Assembly: GCA_021234155.1 (NCBI GenBank)
Contig: JAJEKV010000032.1
Location: forward strand, 16,660,408 to 16,724,407
DNA length: 64,000 nt
DNA from: Isoetes taiwanensis
Taxonomy: Eukaryota; Streptophyta; Lycopodiopsida; Isoetales; Isoetaceae
Direction: 5' to 3'
The notes beneath the pieces were generated by a model that ran no database searches, was not told where the DNA came from, and saw only the letters and a program-made list of their open reading frames with translations. Shown one piece after another: positions 28,191-39,151 of this stretch. The stretch's first letter is position 1. The number at the start of each line of letters is the position of its first letter. The position numbers and the translations under genes were made by a program.

Positions 28191-28645
28191 CCTAAATCTA
28201 GCGACCATATGCTTTAGCATAAAGCAATTGTTCTGGCATTCCTAACATCCGAATTGAAAAGCCTAAGCTTGAGCCTATGTTTTAGTATGAAGCAATTGTT
28301 TTAGCATTTTTTTTATCTTATTTAAGAAAGCAAAAGAACTTTATTTAAATCACCTAAGTCGTATTTAATTAAAGTGGGACAAATCCTAAATTTTGGGACT
28401 CGGACTGAAAATGGGACAAAATTTTTCTGAATTCATCGCTTGAATAGAATTACACATCACACACAAAGAATTGGGTTACTTGTTTTCCTCATAAATTTTA
28501 CAAACCACTAGTTGAGAAAGTTTTCAAGCTTCTCAATATTATCTACCCTCATACAATGATATAGCATGGAGGTTGCTCATGGCTTTGTCCATCTCCCTTT
28601 TTGGGATCTTGTGTGTGTTCTCCTTTGCAGTGTGAGAACTTGGAT
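28191..28645. other. Intergenic with a short duplicated segment
   Basis: A segment with GCATAAAGCAATTGTTCTGGC near 28217 recurs in diverged form as GTATGAAGCAATTGTTTTAGC near 28287, about 70 bp away. No gene was seen. Confidence 0.45.
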
Positions 28646-28649
28646 ATGA

Positions 28650-31447
28650 CTATACCACACACTCCACCAATTCCCTCCTTTGAGGATCAACATAATTTGC
28701 CCTCCACTTCTTCTCCCAGCAGTCGGTGTATTGCTCCTTCAAGTTTCCTTTCTTGTGTCTCCCAATGGGCTCCCAATATTGAATTTGGAATCTAGGACGT
28801 AACTCCTCTCCATCAGGCATAGTGGTGGTTACATCAGAGAGTGCCACCCCTAACCATATTGGACAGTCCTCATTATCAGGCCTTACTAGTACAAAGTATC
28901 CTTCCTTGATGTCCTCAAAGGGATCCCACTCAGGAAGATCAAACCACTTTGGCTTTGAGGCCTTACTTCCCACAAACCACTTGGAACCCTTGTTAGGACC
29001 CAAGTGAACATTCTTAGACGTGCTTGCTCCTTGAGAACCCTCCCATCTTGACTCTGGCAAGAACCCGTCTCTTAGCTTCCTCCCACATGGTTGTTCAGTT
29101 TCTAAGCATGTCACAACTTTCTCCCAGTACTTGATTAGGAAGTCCATTTGATTTTTCTTAAGAGTGGAGGTGTGCTTTCCATTTCGAACATCATCCCAGT
29201 GCGTTATGTAATCCTTGATGCCCTTCACTAGTTGGCTAGAGTCTTTGACAGTCTTGAAGGGAGGTAGTGGTTTTGGCTGCCCTTTAGGAATGAGAACTTC
29301 CACCAAAGAAGCACCCTCTCTGCCACAACTTCGATTCCTTGTACTGAGCATCCACAACTTGTCACCCGGTCTCCACTTATATTGCATGATTGGTATTCCA
29401 TCCCTAACCCAAAACTTGAACTGAAGTGGCTTTGTGTGTCCCTGTCAACCGTCCTTACCATCTAGCAAGTATCCCTCTACAAATGATTTCCAATCTGCAA
29501 CCTCATCCATCAAGAAAGCCATTGGGTTGGGGTCAATGCAGCTCTCAAACACATCCATTAGTTCAGGTAGACTAGTCACGTTTTCTCTCTTGAGCTTGGT
29601 GGAGAAAGTTCCAAAGAATCCATCTATATCATCATGCGTATGCCCAACCATCATGAATCCCACTTTCACAACTTTGAATACTCCCACCTTTGTCAAGTAT
29701 GACATTGCCCCAAACATCCATCTATTCTTGTTTTCTTTCCAACAGGTTGTCCAATTGAACACATAGCTCCTCGTGGCAATGGTTTCTCAAGTAAGGGAAA
29801 TCATCCCAAGTCCTCCTTGATTCACTAGACACCTTGGATGTGAGCTTTTTATCCGCCTTTGGTAACAAAGCGGTTGATCATCCATCAAAGCCTCAAAATG
29901 GGTCTTGAAGGGGAATACCTCCTCCCTTCTATTGATCCTTTCTCTAGTGTTCTCAAGCACTTTCGAAAATAGAGCTCACATGGAAGTTTGGATCATCCCT
30001 CCATAGATCAAGCACAAAATGACCATATGTTCCAGTTCCATGACCATGTGTTAAGACACCCGCCCGGACTTACTTTCATCGAAAAGCGTTTTGACAACGC
30101 TTGGGTAAAGGATCTAGCTTTGGCAAGAAAGTCTTGTGTTGGTCCATCTTATCATGAATTATACACAAAAATTTGTCCCTGCATCTCAGAAAATGTTCTC
30201 CACTGCCAATACAACTGTCTACATGATATTTGGTCCCTTTGGTGATCTGCAAATTGCTCCCTAATTGCCATTCTTTCTTTCTCTATTGCAGTTGATGCAA
30301 GTGTATCCTTGAGTTGAATGCAAGTGTTGCACTTTGAGAATGGTATGTGTTGCAGGACACTCACGTCTGAGAAGTGAGTGCTCCATAACTTGCTGAAATG
30401 TGATTGAGAAAGAGGCCTACCTCCAGTAGTTTCTAGGATGGAGTTGACCTCTTTAAGGCACTCCTTTTGGATATAGTGTTGTGGCAACACCCTTTGCACC
30501 ACTCGCACACCGTGCTCGTTCACCTTCGACTTGTGGGGCATAGATTGAGACATGTATCTCACAAAGCTCTCGAAGACTGCAATGGCCTTGAGAGTATTTG
30601 CTCTAGGTTTCAAAGTGAGTGCATTACCATGTTGGAATAAACTGTGCCCTTTTCTAACCTTTTCCCAGTATCTGTAGAATGAAGACTTGCTCACCCCAAG
30701 AATCCATCTCAATGCTCTCATACATACCTTCATGCCCCTCAATTGATATAGTAGCCTTCCTGTATTTTCATCATAGCTGGAATTCTTACACAAGGAGTAG
30801 ATGAAATTAATCCTATCTTTTTGTAGCTGTCCAATGTATTGGGACCTTATCTGCACGAGGTCATCCACACTGTACTGCACTGTGCAATCTAGGTTGCAAC
30901 ACTCTTGTCCCCTAATTGCCTCTAGGTTTTCTTTGGTTGGGGCCATACTTTCCATCCTTTCTAAATGTTTGTCACTTCTAGGCCTCTTGGGTACCCTTGG
31001 CTGCCTTTTATGAAAAACATAACGTCTCTTCCTTGTGATCAAAGGATGCTCATCGACCACCAAATCTTCCACATGGCCTTGGGTGGGTCTTGGGGTATGT
31101 AGTTCAGTAGGGCATTCCAGACTATCACCATTCTTGTGTGTTATATATCTAATTGGCCATCTCAACTGAGTTTGGGACTCCAGCAACCCAGAGCACACAA
31201 TGCAATCACTAGAGCTTCCCTGGGACATGATTGTATCAACTTCGATAAGAAGCTTCACAATGCCAACTCCAAGATGATCATCTCCCAGCCTTTCATCATT
31301 CACACTATCAAAAGGATCAACTGCAGTTATTATGCCCTCTGCAAATACCGTCTCGTTGCAAGGGTGCAACAACAAGCAACCCATCTTCCTCCATTGGAGC
31401 CTAGGGCAATGGCCTGTGCTGGGCTTCCTTGGCTCCACTTTGCTCAT
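28650..31447 (-). pseudogene. Broken transposase-like gene with GHTHDDID motif (DUF7869-type)
   Basis: A minus-strand frame of over 400 codons from Met 31447 (MSKVEPRKPS) runs to about 30235. It then continues in pieces: KMDQHKTFLPKLDPLPK (about 30150), VLTHGHGTGTYGHFVLDLW (about 30040-30000), then 29762-29445 with GHTHDDID (29645-29622), and 29444-28650. The last part ends in PIWLGVALSDV..FQIQYWEP, like the PFWIG-type tail of such proteins. Frameshifts lie near 30235, 30060 and 29800, stops fall near 29945, and an in-frame TGA sits at 29447-29445. A GHTH(D/E)DID block following a MDQxKT block is what I recall from DUF7869-type, transposase-related proteins of plants and other eukaryotes. The family name is from memory. 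No flanking inverted repeats were found, so element ends are unknown. Confidence 0.65.
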
Positions 31448-31499
31448 CTCACATGCTCCCTGAATGAAAGAGCACACATTAAAACCATATACAACCATA

Positions 31500-31790
31500 T
31501 ATGAATGAGCACTATAGCCATATAACCATTAGAAACCATATAACCATTAAAAACCATTGAAATCTTGGCTAACATTAACCATTAAGAAGAATTAAAACAT
31601 TAAAACCTTATAACAATTAAAAACCATTGAAATCTTGGCTAACATTAACCATTAAGAAGCATTAAAACCTTATAACCATTAAAAACATTAAAACATTTAA
31701 CACTAACATTTTACATTAAAACATTTAACATAGACACCATTAAAAAGCATTAAAACATTATAACCATTAAAATATAGGCTTCCCCGTAAT
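31500..31790. repeat. 70-bp AT-rich tandem repeat
   Basis: AAACCATTGAAATCTTGGCT occurs at 31551 and 31621 (period 70), and the flanks consist of diverged ACCATTAAAAA words. It sits just upstream of the broken transposase-like gene. Confidence 0.8.
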
Positions 31791-31798
31791 CATGACTG

Positions 31799-31845
31799 TG
31801 CTGACGTGGCCCTTCGTCAGCGACATCTGATATGGCCACGTCAGC
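31799..31845. promoter_or_regulatory. 12-bp inverted repeat with ACGT cores
   Basis: GCTGACGTGGCC (31799-31810) and GGCCACGTCAGC (about 31834-31845) are exact reverse complements 23 bp apart. Each contains TGACGTGG, a C-box/G-box hybrid bound by bZIP factors. It could be a bidirectional promoter element for the minus-strand gene or a transposon end. Confidence 0.4.
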
Positions 31846-32199
31846 TATCCAGGTCACGGATGGCATGCCACACACGTGACTCTAGGAGTGTCATAAATGC
31901 CACTTTTTCGAGGTTCGAGGGTGCAGCCAGAAATAACTGCACCCTCTTCCTCTTCTCCCGCGACCCCTATTCCTTCCATTCCTCTTTGTCTTCCCCAGTT
32001 CCGACTCCGGCAGCCTGTTCCGCCTTGGCGCTCGATTGACTCCTGCATATCCGAAGCAGTCTTATGACTGTAGCGTGGTCGACGGATCGCGACGCATCCA
32101 GCGACGAGGTTTTGGCTCAATTTGAGTTAGCCAGCAGAAAGTACTTCCTAAGAAGAAAGTGAGAAACCTTTTCTGTAAGTTTTTATATTCTTATACTGC

Positions 32200-32600
32200 T
32201 TGTTTATTGTTTTTGTGCATTTCCTTTACTACTGTGCTGCATTTCCTTTACTACTGTGCTTGTTTATTGTTTTTTTGCATTTCCTTTACTACTGTGCTGC
32301 CTCTTTATATACCCTGATACATTTTCCAGCCCGACAAATCCTTACTCTCGCTTTGCAAACGCCTGTAGCAAAATGGAATCGAACTCTACAGCTTCCTCCA
32401 CATCCAACAAATCTCCCAGGTATTTTTTTTCTTAATATTTTCTCATTTGTCTGGTGTTTCAAAGCTGCTTCACTGCTTTCTTGTGTTTGTTTCTTAATAT
32501 TTTATCATTTGTCTGCTGTTTCAAAGCTGCTTCACTGCTTTCTTCTGTTTGTGCTTTCTTGTGTTTAGTTATTGTTTACTTGAATACCTTGTACAGGCAT
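32200..32600. repeat. Short duplications with one possible small exon
   Basis: GCATTTCCTTTACTACTGTG occurs three times between 32217 and 32298. A 62-bp unit starting CTTAATATTTT occurs at 32431 and 32493. Between them 32374-32419 opens with ATG and reads MESNSTASSTSNKSP before a GT donor at about 32420. With no second exon identified, this is only a possible 5' exon. Confidence 0.5.
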
Positions 32601-32827
32601 CAGTGTTCTTAGATGCTAATAGTAGTGGCAAGCACCCGACTTAGGAATCCTGAGAGATAGGAAGAAAAGTATTGCATAACAGTAAGAGAATTGTCTATGA
32701 TTCATAAAAGAACATAACTATGCATGAAATTGCTTTACAGAAACTTAAAATAGGAATTGCCATACATTGAAAATTTCACTCACAGCATATCCTCCTTTGC
32801 AGGAGAGGTGCAGAAGGGAACCCGGCT

Positions 32828-34451
32828 TTCTCGACTGGCGAGTCGGGAATCCCTCAGCTTGCCAACAATCAAGAAAGTACAGGCCTTATTCTCGACTCGC
32901 GAGTCGAGAATGTCTCGACTCGCGAGGCGAGAACAGGGAATGTATACTCTGGATTGTTGGCTGGTTGAGGGATTCCCGACTCGCCAGTCGAGAATAACGC
33001 CATTCTTGCATTCTCGACTCGCGAGTTGAGAATGTCATACCTAGTCAATGCCTCTAACCTGTCGACAACACCCGCTAATCTAACACACCAGTGCCGGCTC
33101 TAGTGCAATCTACAGGTGCCTGCAGACAGTCTTAGCCACTCTCCTTCAAACTATCTTGCTCGGATATTGCGAAGGGAAGTGGCTTTATTCGCTCTGCAGG
33201 CCTCCTGTCAGCCAATTCTTAGCCACCAATTCTCACGGTATGGTCGCAGCGGGGCCTCTACCGGTCGAGACCGTCTCCTTCGAACCATCTTCGTCGAATA
33301 TTGCGAAGGGGATGGGCTCGGACTGGGTGGAGGCCTATACAACTAACCACAGGGAAACCACTGAGCTTGCTATCTGCATTCTCGGCTCGCGAGTTGAGAA
33401 TGCCTTAACCAGCCAGCACTCCATGTGCACTATGCGGAGTTCTCGATGGCTAAGGCATTCTCGACTTGCTAGTCGAGAATACAGACAGGAAGCCAACACA
33501 GGCCTTTCTCGACTCGCAAGTCGAGAATCCCGTAGCCAGCCAATTCTCCTGTGTATGATGTCGCGAAGGCCTCTACCGATCCAGAGCCACTCTCCTTCGA
33601 ACCATCTTCGTCGAATATTGCGAAGGGAGGCCTCGGGCGGGTGGAGGCCTCTACAACTAACCACGGGGAAACCCGACTTCTGATAAACAGATTTTCGGCT
33701 CGCGAAATCGAAATGCCTTAACCAGCACTCCATGTGCACTATCCGGAGTTCTCGATGGCTAAGGCATTCTCGACTTGCGAGTCGAGAATGCGCATTGTGA
33801 ACAACGAACCTTTCTCGACTTCGCTTGAGTCGAGGAATCCCAGTAACGACCAATTCTCCATTGTAATTCGCGTGTACCTCTACCGATCCGAGCCACTCTC
33901 CTTGAACCATCTTAGTCGAATATGCGAAGGGGCTGGGCTGGGTGGAGACCTCTACAACTAACCCTGAGGAAACCGCGAGGCTAACATGCATTCTCGGCTT
34001 GAGTCGAGAATGCCTTAACGACTTGACACTCCATGTGCACTATCAGTTCTCGTCATTTGCAGGCATTCGACTTGCGAGTCGAGAATCGCGGAATAACCAA
34101 CCTACGGTATTTCTTTCGACTCGCAAGTCGAGAATCCGTGAGCCAGCCGAATTGGTATGGTCGCGGTGGGCTCCCGACCCGGCCAGAGCCACTCTCCCGA
34201 ACCATCTTCGTGAATATTGCTAAGGGGAGGGGCTCCGGACCGGTGGAGGCCTCTACAACTAAACTTTCACAGTGGAAACCATCGAGCTTGTTGTTCCGCA
34301 TTCTCGCCACTCAAAGAGTCGGAATGCCTTTAAACCAGCCAAAGACTACATGTGTACTATCAAAGTTCGATGGCTGGCATTCTCGACTTCTGCCGGTCGA
34401 GAATGCAGGACTAGAAAGCAACACTTGCATTCTCGACTCTGAAGTCGAGAA
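32828..34451. repeat. Palindrome cluster (core CTCGACTCGCGAGTCGAG), about 18 copies
   Basis: Copies were seen at 32828, 32888 (perfect, 24 bp to 32911), 32913, 32972, 33011, 33379, 33458, 33506, 33691, 33764 (28 bp, one central mismatch), 33812, 33991, 34065, 34114, 34301, 34380 and 34430. Arms are typically GCATTCTCGACT and AGTCGAGAATGC. Many copies have changes near the centre (TTGCGA, TTGCTA, TCGCAA, TTCTGCCG) while the arms remain paired. Because it is a palindrome, the same peptide SRLASRE appears on both strands, creating false reading frames. Confidence 0.95.
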
Positions 34452-34770
34452 CTCTTTAGCCCGGCCTCCCACATAGCAATGCCCGGCTCACCGCATTCTC
34501 CGGTGCATAGAACCAGTCGACCACTCTCCTTCAAACTATATTGCTCGAATATTGCGAAGGGAAGTGGCCCTGACTGTCTGCAGGCCTTTGGGACGTCTAC
34601 AACACAGGCCTCTACAACTAAGCACTCCTGTTTGTATTCTCCTGTTTTTAGTCCCAAGTGCCTCTAGCTTTTGCGAGCCACTCTCCTTGAACCACATTCC
34701 TCGAATATTACGAAGAGGAGTGGTTCCCGGCAGTGAGGCTCTCCGACTAACCTGATCTCCAGTGCCTTAG
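33130..34770. repeat. ~305-bp tandem (satellite-like) array
   Basis: The words CACTCCATGTGCACTAT or a close variant start near 33417, 33727, 34028 and 34344, giving spacings of about 300-316 bp. A second block, GAGCCACTCTCCTTCGAACC followed by TTCGTCGAATATTGCGAAGG, appears in variant form near 33134, 33267, 33582, 33891, 34187, 34523 and 34676. Each such block can fold into an imperfect stem-loop (CTCTCCTTC with GAAGGGGA). Indels between units are frequent. Confidence 0.85.
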
Positions 34771-35596
34771 ACCTAGCCTGATCTATATACAACACTCGAA
34801 GAAAACATTCCAAGAAAAAACACACCTAAAATGGAACTGTTCACGTTTACCCCCGATCCACTGTTTCCGTGCCGAGCATCTCTCAACCCAGAGAGTAATT
34901 CATCTCTCGAAGCTGAAAAATGCTCGACAAGGAAACAGTAAATCCGTCGAGCTTATGAGCAGTCCCATGATGTAAGCACGGATGGCATGTTCTACACACA
35001 AAATAACAGGCATCTCTGCGAACTCACCTCTTCACGCGGTAATTCCAGCGCCATTGTATGACAGATCCCGCACCTCACACCGAGTCTTTGCTTCTTACGT
35101 TTGGTCTCATCAAGAGTGCATTCGCATCTGATCTTGTATCAATGCGATTCTCGTGTATCCCCGTTCCATGGCACTGCAGTGTAGCATTCACGTGTCTGGC
35201 AGCTCCTCTCCGCTTGCTACCTTAGCTCCGTGCTCATCGATCAAATCAACTACTTGCAATAAGATGCGCGGTTAGAAAAATACCGAGCAAGGCGGCGTGG
35301 AGGAGCTTACCGCATCGTGGCGCCATTCCGGAAGTCGCTTACAGTCGATGCTCGCCTCCCAACTCTAAGTCGCCAATGCCGCAGTGAAGATAAGCTACAC
35401 TGCGCTCACTAAGTCCCTGGATGTGATTCAATTTCGAAATGGTGTTTGGGCGGGCTAAAGCCGACCGTGCTGTACCCTTAGCCCACTTTTTTTCTTGAAT
35501 GATTGTATGTCCTTAAATTCAAAATTAAGAACACGCCCGACCCTTTTTACGTGCAGTCCTAAAACCTCCAAGGCGCGGAGGAAGCTTAATTTACAG
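34771..35596. other. Spacer between the satellite array and the FCP1-like gene
   Basis: No palindrome copy and no convincing gene. It is the likely upstream region of the next gene. A reading frame from 35495 to 35701 overlaps the first assigned exon in another frame. That frame does not fit the splice phase of the next exon, so I rejected it. Confidence 0.4.
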
Positions 35597-36910
35597 AAGG
35601 GTTCGAGCAGCAAGAAGATGCGGGGGCATACAGACATGACGACTCCGTCCAAGAAGCGAGGCGCCGGAGCGGCAGCAAGAGGAGAAAGACAGGCGCTCCA
35701 GGTGAGATGTGAGGTTTTTCTTTGGTCGGAATACCCTTACTGATCCATCCTTTGGTCTTGCAGCATTCACCGAGGACTCACTGGTCATCACTGGCCGAAC
35801 TCCGTTCTTCGTCATCGAGGGATTGGAGACAGAGCTTCTTGACACACCAGCAGATTCTTGGTGGTATGTCGAGGTATCAACAAGTGGGAAGGAGAAAGAT
35901 CTGTTTCTCCACCAAAGGGATAAGAAGAGCTCCAGAGACAAGTACAAGAAGGTCGGTGTTGTGCTCTCCGTCTCTGCGCCAGATTCGAAGCACCTATCAA
36001 TGTTTGTGGAAGACTGCCAGAAGAGTAAGTTCTACCACACGAAGAAATTATCAGTTTCAAATTATTCTCACTCTTCAATGAGCAAGTCGAAGGGCACCGA
36101 CAAAAGGCCGGCGCCTTTAAACTGTCAGAACCTTGGGTGGAAGGATCTGGAAAGGATGAAGGAGGCCGGACCCTAACATCCGAGGGAGCTTGGAATGGAG
36201 ATTTCGTGAGTGAGGGAAAAACTGCTCAACACGGGAGCTTCACCTCCACCCGGTCAAGACTCTACAACACTTCGGCGGTGGGGAGGGAAGTTGTGGTTCA
36301 TAAAGAAAAAGTCCCACAAGACCACGGATGGAGGAGATGACACCACACGGGAGAATCGATGATGAAGCGGATAAAGATATGGTCGACTCCCAATTAATGG
36401 ATCCGATGAGCGGTCGGGATTTCACGAGAGAGGGGCACGAAAATGGAGCGGCTGGCTCAGAATTTATCCGTTGGGAATATCACACAAGCTGCTGGTGGAC
36501 ATCAGATGCCTGAAGGTTTGCACGGGAGATGCCGTCTTGTTCAACCACATGGAATTTAATCTAGCACACATGCTTGGAGATTCGAACTCGATGGTGCGAC
36601 ATCCTCGTTGCGGATCCAATGCTGCGGACGGATGTCATACCTTTTAGCCAGTCGACCAGGTGACTTGTTCACCGGAAGTCCGAGGGAAGACCCGAAGGGA
36701 AAAGACGCCCGATTCACGGGTAGTATACGGTCAAGATTCATTGGTGAGGGCAGCGCAAGTATTGCGTCGGCGAGGAGGTGCCGCAGCGATCAAGGATAGA
36801 TATGCCAAAGCGAGAGTGCGAGAGTTCTTGCGGCGGGAGATGCCAAGAACCGAAATGGCGGCGATTAGCCAACCCGAGAACACAATAGCAGCGAGTGCCA
36901 GCTACATAAG

Positions 36911-37432
36911 GTAAAGAACTCTCTGATTCGGCGGTTTCTCGACTCGCGAGTCGAGAAAGCCCTAGCATCCTATCATTTCTCGATTTTCACTGGGGTTTCT
37001 CGACTCGCGAGTCGAAAGCCAAAAACAAAGAAAGTCAAAGGATGCGGGAGTTTCTCGACTTCAGTCGAGAAACCCATAGAAGTAAAAAAAAATTAAACAT
37101 TCAAGGGTCTTTCTCGACTCAAGAAGTCGAAAACCCCGGGCGGATGAGAGACACCGGAGATTAATGGCTGAAGAGCAAAAGCATCGAGCCTTCCGGTCTT
37201 TCTTTCCCGCCTCTTGCAATGTCGCTTAGTTTATATCCTAAGTTGCATCGTTCAAGAGGCGTGAAAGCAAAGATTTGGGAATGCGCTGATGCTTTCCTTC
37301 AACTTCTCAAGACTCTCTATGTTTTCTCCTCTCCTTGTGGGTATTCTCAACTTCGCGAGTCGAAAACCCCCGCATCCTCCTATTTAGTGTTTACTTTCAT
37401 GCTCTAACATTGGGACATTTACTTGAATGCAG
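36911..37432 (+). repeat. 522-bp intron with five palindrome copies
   Basis: Donor AAG|GTAAAG at 36911, acceptor TTGAATGCAG ending at 37432. Palindrome copies lie at 36935-36958 (perfect, 24 bp), 36996-37017, 37051-37072 (centre shortened to TC, arms intact), 37110-37133 and 37342-37366. The joined reading frame is kept (codon AG|C), which supports a real intron. Confidence 0.8.
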
Positions 37433-39036
37433 CCCGTATCCCACCCATCATACATGCTCCTGCAATAGTGGAAAGCATTGGGTTGTCCTCGGCCCTAAAG
37501 GAAACGGGGCACCCTGGGATAAGTGGAAGACCTTTGAGAAACTATGCGATATGTTACACTGGAAGGCGAGGGAAGATGAAGAGGGGAGGATGAAGAGGAA
37601 AAGAAGAAGAGAACACCAAGAAAGGGCGGAGTCTCTCTCGCACCAATATGACCTCATTCTTAGCAATCGAGGCGCCCGAGAGAAATGGACTGAGATATGG
37701 GCTCAATGGACAAGAGGCAAGCTGAAGGACAGCAATGGGGAATTTCCATGCAAGCCAGACCCAAAGTTGTTCGACAGGCAATTTATGAAAAGGATACAGG
37801 GGCTGACTGACAAGGAAACGCTTGATCTACAGGGTAGAATCCTGGATGGAACAATCCTGCTAAGGAAAAGTAGAAGCTCAAAAATGCAGGATGCAAAGGA
37901 TTATGCCACAGTCCTAAAGAGACGGCGTGCGTTGGAAGAGGGCATCACGGAGTTTTGCAATGTTGCTTCCAATGAATACCATGACTTTGATTATTACAAG
38001 GAAAAGGCTGCCCTTGATGAGGAAGAAATGAAGGAATTGAACCGTCTATGTCAACCCTACATCAACATCAAGCTAAAGCGTAACGTCAAAACCCTTCCCT
38101 TCCCTGAACGTGCAATGGCAATTCTGAAGAGGAAGCTTGGATTTGGGGTGGTCCCATTTAAGGCCGATGATAGCTCCCCCCATTCCTGGTAACATTGGGA
38201 CACAAGGGATTTGGTGGTCTGGAACTGGCACCAGGGCCCGTGGCACTATTTGCCATCAATATGATTGAAGACCCCACCCTTTTTTATGAGAAAGCTGACA
38301 TAGAGCAGTGGTACAAGACGTGTCTGGACATGACCGACCTGGATACTTTCAGTTTCCTTGTCTTTTGCATGCCCGGCAATCAGACAACTGCAGTCTCCCA
38401 ATGGGCAGCTGATATTAACTTCACCAACAAGATCTTGTACTCCATATACGAACTTGAACATGAGTGTAGACTTGGCTTGCCGAAGGCACCAAGCTTTGCC
38501 AATATAGTTTTGGTTTTGGTTTCAAGATCGGCTGTAGACCTGGACAAGTGGTGGTCTAGCGAACATCATTATCTCGACAGGTTCATGATTTCTCAAGAGC
38601 AGATGGAACCCTGAAAGGGCGACAGATTTATGGAGGATATGCCATCGATGGACAAAGTCAGCAATGATGGTGCGACAGGTCCTATACATAGAATTCCTAT
38701 CCGGCCGAGAGTTATCAAGTACTTCATAACCAGCTTGGTCGAGGAAGATCAAATTGTATGCGAGTGGTACATGAATGGCCTGTTCTCTCGGGGGCTATCT
38801 TTGTATGGAATGAAACCTATATCCGTGGTTGGAAATAAGGACATGGTTGAAACCATTTGGTCATACCTGGATCTGCTTCATGAGCATTTCAAAGGGAGGA
38901 AGACAAATGGAAGCAGTAAGGACGATGATGACGAAGACAAACTTGAGAGCGAGGGAGATAAACATGACAGAGATGAGCATGTCGAAGGTTTAGACCAGAA
39001 TGCTGCGGAACAAATTCTTGAGAATCTGAAATTGAG

Positions 39037-39151
39037 GTGAGTTCACTTTGCTCTGTCGGTGTTTCTCGACTCGCGAGTCGAGAAACCTTTCCATTCTCGA
39101 CTTCATGAGTCGAAAAACCCGTTTCCTATCTGACATCTCTCATCATTTCAG
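39037..39151 (+). repeat. 115-bp intron carrying two palindrome copies
   Basis: Donor GAG|GTGAGT at 39037, acceptor CATTTCAG ending at 39151; the codon AG|G is kept across the joint. A perfect 26-bp palindrome at 39061-39086 and a variant at 39093-39117 make up nearly half of the intron. In RNA the perfect copy would form a long GC-rich stem. Confidence 0.85.

Noticed and set aside
33335-33991. A 218-codon minus frame and a 175-codon plus frame over the palindrome array
   Set aside because: Both are made of repeat units, and the shared SRLASRE peptide is a consequence of palindromic DNA.
32828-34460. CRISPR-like array
   Set aside because: Repeats are regularly spaced but palindromic, variable and in a plant nuclear context; spacers are themselves repeated, and there are no cas genes.
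35495-35743. An 82-codon frame as first exon of the FCP1-like gene
   Set aside because: Its phase at the 35701 donor does not match the next exon; another frame starting at 35597 matches exactly.
38175-38207. A tiny intron to explain the frame change at 38.18 kb
   Set aside because: A GT..AG pair exists, but the intron would be about 19 bp, far below a spliceable size.
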